In this document: positions 60,266 through 64,000 of the stretch, one piece after another
How the letters are laid out: the number at the start of each line of letters is the position of its first letter
How positions within the stretch are numbered: position 1 is the stretch's first letter
NCBI RefSeq assembly: GCF_016464705.1
Contig: NZ_JAEHOB010000018.1
Coordinates: 60,444-124,443, forward strand
DNA from: Qaidamihabitans albus
Lineage (GTDB): Bacteria; Actinomycetota; Actinomycetes; Mycobacteriales; Pseudonocardiaceae
Direction of reading: 5' to 3'
DNA: 64,000 nucleotides
Notes under the pieces: model-generated
Told to the model about the DNA's origin: nothing
Databases searched by the model: none
What the model saw: only the letters and a program-made list of their open reading frames with translations
Program-made: the position numbers and the translations under genes

Positions 60266-61428
60266 CGAAACCCGATCCCCTCGACCTGCTCGGCCTGCGC
60301 GAGGAGCTCGGCGAGGAGGAACGCGCGATCGCCGACACGGTCAGGAGGTTCGTCCGCAAGGAGGTCGGCGAGCACGCGGGCCGGTGGTTCGAGGAGGCGA
60401 CGTTCCCCGCGCACCTCGTTCGCTCGCTCGGCGAGCTGGGGCTGCTCGGGATGCATCTCACCGGCTACGGATGCGCGGGCACGAACGCCGTGGCGTACGG
60501 CCTGGCGTGCCTGGAGCTGGAGGCAGGCGACAGCGGGTTGCGCAGCTTCGTTTCCGTGCAGGGTTCACTGGCGATGTTCCCGATCTGGAAGTACGGCTCC
60601 GAGGCGCAGAAGGAGCGATGGCTGCCGCCGATGGCCCGCGGCGAGGCCATCGGCTGTTTCGGGCTGACCGAGCCCGACTCCGGGTCCGACCCGGCCGGCA
60701 TGCGCACCACCGCCCGGCGCGACGGCTCCGGCTGGGTGCTGAACGGCTCGAAGACCTGGATCACCAACGGCACGATCGCCGACGTCGCCGTGGTCTGGGC
60801 CCGCACGGACGAGGGCGTGCGCGGCTTCCTCGTACCCAGCGGGACACCGGGATTCGCCGCGGCCGAGATCCGGCACAAGATGTCGCTGCGGATGTCGGCC
60901 ACGGCGGAGCTCGTGTTGCGGGACGTGCGGCTGCCGGAAGACGCCGTGCTGCCCGGCGTCACCGGCCTGCGGGGTCCGCTGTCGTGCCTGTCCGAGGCGC
61001 GCTACGGCATCCTGTGGGGAGCGCTGGGTGCCGCCCGGAGCTGCTACGAGACGGCGCTCGCCTATGCTCGCGACCGTGAGCAGTTCGGCGGGCCCATCGG
61101 AGGGTTCCAGCTCACCCAGCAGAAGCTGGTGGGCATGGCGCTGGAACTCAACAAGGGCCTGCTGCTGGCACTGCATCTCGGTCGGCGCAAGGACGACGGC
61201 ACACTGCCACCGGAGCTGGTCAGCTTCGGCAAGCTGAACAACGTGCGGGCCGCGATCGACATCGCGCGCACCTCGCGCACCATCCTGGCCGCCAACGGAA
61301 TCAGCCTCGAGTACCCGGTGATCCGGCATGCCGCCAACCTCGAGTCGGTGCTCACCTACGAAGGCACCGAAGAGATCCACACGCTGGTGCTCGGCAATCT
61401 GCTGACCGGACAGCCCGCCTACCGATGA
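60262..61428 (+). CDS. Glutaryl-CoA dehydrogenase-like acyl-CoA dehydrogenase
   Basis: 388 residues. GcdH-type landmarks: LRSFVSVQGSLAMFPIWKYGS, GCFGLTEPDSGSDPAGM, WITNGTIADVAVVWAR, SEARYGILWGALGAARSC, and the catalytic-Glu segment NLESVLTYEGTEEIHTLVLG. Glutaryl-CoA dehydrogenases oxidise and decarboxylate a C5 dicarboxylyl-CoA to crotonyl-CoA. The conserved Arg of the substrate pocket (SFVSVQ preceded by LR) is in place. It is the last gene of the operon, ATG overlapping the fusion gene's stop. Confidence 0.87.
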   Translation: MTKPDPLDLLGLREELGEEERAIADTVRRFVRKEVGEHAGRWFEEATFPAHLVRSLGELGLLGMHLTGYGCAGTNAVAYGLACLELEAGDSGLRSFVSVQGSLAMFPIWKYGSEAQKERWLPPMARGEAIGCFGLTEPDSGSDPAGMRTTARRDGSGWVLNGSKTWITNGTIADVAVVWARTDEGVRGFLVPSGTPGFAAAEIRHKMSLRMSATAELVLRDVRLPEDAVLPGVTGLRGPLSCLSEARYGILWGALGAARSCYETALAYARDREQFGGPIGGFQLTQQKLVGMALELNKGLLLALHLGRRKDDGTLPPELVSFGKLNNVRAAIDIARTSRTILAANGISLEYPVIRHAANLESVLTYEGTEEIHTLVLGNLLTGQPAYR

Positions 61429-61494
61429 GCGTCACCTCTCGTGAGTGCGTACACGAGTTAGAACACTGTTACGCAGTCACGAGCCGGCGACCCG
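61428..61494. repeat. Dispersed palindromic element, copy 6
   Basis: TCGTGAGTG (61439-61447) and CAGTCACGA (61474-61482, one mismatch) around GTTAGAAC, with partial GTCACC and GGCGACC tags. It holds the stop codon of the convergent monooxygenase. Confidence 0.85.
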
Positions 61495-62679
61495 CTCCAC
61501 GGCCGCGGCGTCGTGCTTGTAGATCCACGCGACGGCGTCGAACGCGAAGTCGGTCGTGCCGGTGGCCATCTGCGCGTCGCGTTCTCGCTGTAACCGCCCG
61601 TCGGGCAGGTGGAAGCGCACCTTGTTGGCCGCCGACAGCGCCTGCAGGCGGGATGTCCGCGGGATGCGCAGCCGCTCGTAGTGACGCAGCGCCCCGGCGA
61701 CGTCCGATCCGGCCTGGGCAAGGCACGCCGCCAGCGTCGCCCCGTCCTCGATCGCCTGCGCGGCCCCCTGGGCCATGAAGGGCAACATCGCGTGACACGC
61801 ATCTCCGAGCAGTGTCGCCCGGCCCGAGGACCAGCGTTCGAGCGGAGCGCGGTCGAACAGCGCCCAGATGAACGTCTCGTCGACCGCCGCCAGGATCTGC
61901 CGGACCTGGGGATGCCAGCCGTCGAACGCGGCCCGCGCATCGGCGATGTCACCGCGGTCGGTCCACGACTCACGCGTCCACGCGTCCTGCTCGACGATCG
62001 CCACGACGTTGACCAGACCGCGGCTGCGGACGAAGTAGTGCACGAAATGCCGGCCCGGCCCCATCCAGAGCTGTGCGGTCGTCTCCAGGGCCAGCTCACG
62101 CAGCCGGTCCGCCGGGACCAGACCGCGATAGGCGACACAGCCGGTGAAATGGGGATCCTCGGGGCCGAACAGCTCGTCGCGCACCACCGAGTGGATACCG
62201 TCGGCGCCCACCAGCACGTCGACCTCGACACTCGTGCCACCCGCGAACCGTGCCTCGATCCGGTCGCCGCGGTCGACCAAGCTCGTCAGCCGGCGCCGGA
62301 GGTGGATCCGCTCGGCCGGCACCGCGGTGGCCAGCGCGTCCAGCAGGTCGGCCCGATGCATCTGGTAATGCGGGAAGCCGAAGGTCGCCTCCAGCGGCTC
62401 GGCCAGCGGCGAGCGCAGCAGCGTGCTGCCGTCGTCCCACCGTCGCTGATGGAATTCACGCGGCTTGACGCCGGTCCTGGCCAGCTCCTCGGCGAGCCCG
62501 AGCCGGTGCAGGACGCGCGAGGCGTTCGGGCTGACCTGAACGCCCGCGCCCACCTCGCCCAGCATCGATGCCCGCTCGAACACGTGCACGTCGAAACCGG
62601 CCCGCAGCAGCGACAGCGCCGCGCTGAGCCCGCCGACGCCCCCGCCGACAACGCCGACCGAGAGGTTCGTGGAAGCCAT
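61477..62679 (-). CDS. FAD-dependent aromatic-ring monooxygenase
   Basis: 400 residues, group A flavoprotein hydroxylase: VGVVGGGVGGLSAALSLLRAGFDVHVFER (GxGxxG), the DG motif VDVLVGADGIHSVVR and the GD motif ATLLGDACHAMLPFMAQGAAQAIEDG. It is close in style to salicylate, 3-hydroxybenzoate and 6-hydroxynicotinate/2,6-dihydroxypyridine hydroxylases. GGAAG is 8 bases from the ATG at 62679. It is convergent with the catabolic operon and fits it functionally as the ring hydroxylase before cleavage. Confidence 0.88.
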   Translation of the reverse strand: MASTNLSVGVVGGGVGGLSAALSLLRAGFDVHVFERASMLGEVGAGVQVSPNASRVLHRLGLAEELARTGVKPREFHQRRWDDGSTLLRSPLAEPLEATFGFPHYQMHRADLLDALATAVPAERIHLRRRLTSLVDRGDRIEARFAGGTSVEVDVLVGADGIHSVVRDELFGPEDPHFTGCVAYRGLVPADRLRELALETTAQLWMGPGRHFVHYFVRSRGLVNVVAIVEQDAWTRESWTDRGDIADARAAFDGWHPQVRQILAAVDETFIWALFDRAPLERWSSGRATLLGDACHAMLPFMAQGAAQAIEDGATLAACLAQAGSDVAGALRHYERLRIPRTSRLQALSAANKVRFHLPDGRLQRERDAQMATGTTDFAFDAVAWIYKHDAAAVERVAGS

Positions 62680-62837
62680 CGCGCAAGTCTTCCAGCGGCA
62701 GACGTCAAGGGTCCCGTGACAAGGAGCACACCGTTTGCGGCAGGTCTGCTCACCTGCGGCGTCCGCACCTCCAGCCGGGGGCCACACCCACGCTGCCCCG
62801 AGACCGGCCGCCGAACCCGTCATCGCTGATGCCGGGG

Positions 62838-64000
62838 TCACCTTCCGCGGGGGTCACTGCTCGGTCCCTGCTCGTCGGATTGCGTCGCAGCCGCGCCGCG
62901 CTCACCCGGATCGGGCGGCTGCGTCCTGTAGCCCGGCGGGGGGCGGTGGGCTTCCTGTCGCATCCGCTCGACCATGTGCGGGTAGTGCAGCTCGAAGGCC
63001 GGCCGTTCGGACCGGACGCGCGGTAGCTCGGTGAAGTTGTGCCGTGGCGGCGGGCAGCTGGTGGCCCATTCCAGTGAGTTGCCGAACCCCCAGGGATCGT
63101 CCACGTCAACGGGATCACCGTAGCGGTAACTGCGGATGACGTTCCAGATGAACGGCAGGACCGAGAGACCGAGAACGAAGGAACCCACCGTGGAAACGGT
63201 GTGCAACGTGGTGAACCCATCGCTCTGCAGGTAGTCGGCGTAGCGGCGCGGCATACCTTCGGCACCGAGCCAGTGATGCACGAGGAACGTCAGATGGAAG
63301 CCGATGAACGTGGCCCAGAAATGCAGTTTGGCCAGCCGCTCGTCCATCATGCGGCCGGTGATCTTCGGAAACCAGAAGTAGAGCCCGGCGAACGTGGCGA
63401 ACACGATCGTGCCGAAGAGAACGTAGTGGAAGTGCGCCACGACGAAATAGCTGTCGGTGACGTGCCAGTTGAGCACGGGCGCACCGAGGATCACGCCGGA
63501 GAGTCCGCCGAACAGGAAGGTCACCATGAATCCGACGGCCCACAGCATGGGCGACTCGAAGCTGAGCTGCCCCTTCCACATCGTGCCGATCCAGTTGAAG
63601 AACTTGATTCCGGTCGGCACGGCGACCAGGAAGGTCAGGAAGGAGAAGAACGGCAGCGCCACCGCGCCGGTGGCGAACATGTGGTGCGCCCACACGGAGA
63701 AGGACAGGGCGGTGATGCCGACCGTCGCCCACACCATGAGCTTGTAGCCGAACAGCGGTTTGCGGCTGAACACCGGAACGATCTCGGTGATGATGCCGAA
63801 GTAGGGCAACGCCACGATGTAGACCTCGGGGTGGCCGAAGAACCAGAACAGGTGCTGCCAGAGGATCGCGCCGCCGTTGGCCGGATCGAACACGTGCGCC
63901 CCGAGATGCCGGTCCGCGAGCAAGCCGAACAATGCCGCGGTCAGGATGGGGAATGCCGCCAGTACCAGGATGCTGGTGAACAGGATATTCCACGTGAAGA
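62838..64000 (-). CDS. ctaD: Cytochrome c oxidase subunit I (5' end outside window)
   Basis: 387 residues visible. The frame starts at the window edge with [23 protein letters not shown] and includes [24 protein letters not shown] (CuB His and the Tyr-His pair), [23 protein letters not shown] (two CuB histidines), and [12 protein letters not shown] (haem a3/a ligands). The C-terminus carries a ~40-residue Pro/Gly-rich tail ([14 protein letters not shown]). Housekeeping aa3 oxidase; the neighbouring catabolic cluster stops 158 bases away. Confidence 0.95.
   Translation of the reverse strand, partial: FTWNILFTSILVLAAFPILTAALFGLLADRHLGAHVFDPANGGAILWQHLFWFFGHPEVYIVALPYFGIITEIVPVFSRKPLFGYKLMVWATVGITALSFSVWAHHMFATGAVALPFFSFLTFLVAVPTGIKFFNWIGTMWKGQLSFESPMLWAVGFMVTFLFGGLSGVILGAPVLNWHVTDSYFVVAHFHYVLFGTIVFATFAGLYFWFPKITGRMMDERLAKLHFWATFIGFHLTFLVHHWLGAEGMPRRYADYLQSDGFTTLHTVSTVGSFVLGLSVLPFIWNVIRSYRYGDPVDVDDPWGFGNSLEWATSCPPPRHNFTELPRVRSERPAFELHYPHMVERMRQEAHRPPPGYRTQPPDPGERGAAATQSDEQGPSSDPRGR

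Noticed and set aside
6792..61494. CRISPR-like interpretation of the repeated palindrome
   Set aside because: Copies are kilobases apart, vary in the inner arms, and sit at gene ends; there is no array or cas gene.
1..64000. tRNA, rRNA, IS element or phage attachment sites
   Set aside because: No cloverleaf-like, rRNA-like, transposase or integrase sequence was seen on either strand.

Overview
The window is high-GC actinobacterial DNA. Start codons are often GTG, several transcripts look leaderless, and the gene content (CstB-like persulfide enzyme, FprB-type ferredoxin reductase, Acg-type nitroreductase, GH6/GH9 cellulases with CBM2, CcsB, ECF sigma factor with a DGPF partner) points to an actinomycete, most likely Pseudonocardiaceae (inference from content only; no marker gene was available). 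Nearly all of the sequence is coding. I see no rRNA, tRNA, CRISPR array, IS element or prophage.

Layout. 1-3 kb: end of a sugar-dehydrogenase-like beta-propeller with a LamG domain, then a DUF4389 membrane protein. 3-11 kb: a stress/hypoxia block (Acg nitroreductase, PLDc_N and SHOCT small membrane proteins, a broken PEP-synthase-like gene, two universal stress proteins, DUF302), with DosR-box-like sites upstream of three transcription units and an embedded persulfide-detoxification unit (TauE/SafE transporter, MBL-rhodanese, ArsR). 11-13.3 kb: a tyrosine phosphatase beside three decayed genes. 13.5-17.8 kb: MFS/ArsR pair, CcsB, GNAT, TetR. 18-21.6 kb: AurF-like diiron oxygenase with its probable reductase FprB, and a fatty-acid desaturase. 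21.7-30.8 kb: CspA, LapA-like protein, TetR-P450-membrane protein unit, GntR/OsmC, a secreted LVIVD-type protein, IclR/MFS. 30.8-37 kb: amidase, a chimeric hydrolase remnant, a haem-oxygenase-like protein, and an ECF sigma/DGPF pair with a twin divergent promoter. 37-45 kb: a cellulose-use locus (LacI/CebR-like repressor, GH9, CBM2-bearing sugar dehydrogenase, GH6) marked by 14-bp CebR-type boxes. 45.0-45.6 kb: a deletion scar with two gene stumps.

45.8-62.7 kb is the most interesting region. It is a compact catabolic cluster: an SSS transporter with a small partner; a minus-strand operon for a molybdenum hydroxylase with one FAD subunit, one FeS subunit and two different large subunits, ending in its own GntR regulator; and a divergent plus-strand operon SDR - CoxG - alpha/beta-hydrolase - enoyl-CoA hydratase - a single-chain CoA-ligase/amidase fusion - glutaryl-CoA-dehydrogenase-like enzyme. 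A convergent FAD aromatic monooxygenase follows. A shared near-palindrome (about TTTGRTATAYCAAA) sits upstream of all three transcription units. Read together, this suggests oxidation and opening of an N-heteroaromatic ring to an amide, followed by deamidation, CoA activation and beta-oxidation-like breakdown. The substrate is unknown. The window ends inside ctaD (cytochrome oxidase subunit I).

Two themes cut across the window. First, a roughly 45-bp palindromic element (TCGTGAGTG ... GTTAGAAC ... CACTCACGA) occurs six times, about once per 10 kb; it usually sits at gene ends, and in four copies it supplies at least one gene's stop codon. Second, there are many fresh pseudogenes (single-base frameshifts, internal deletions, chimeras), so either the genome is shedding genes or some homopolymer runs are misread.
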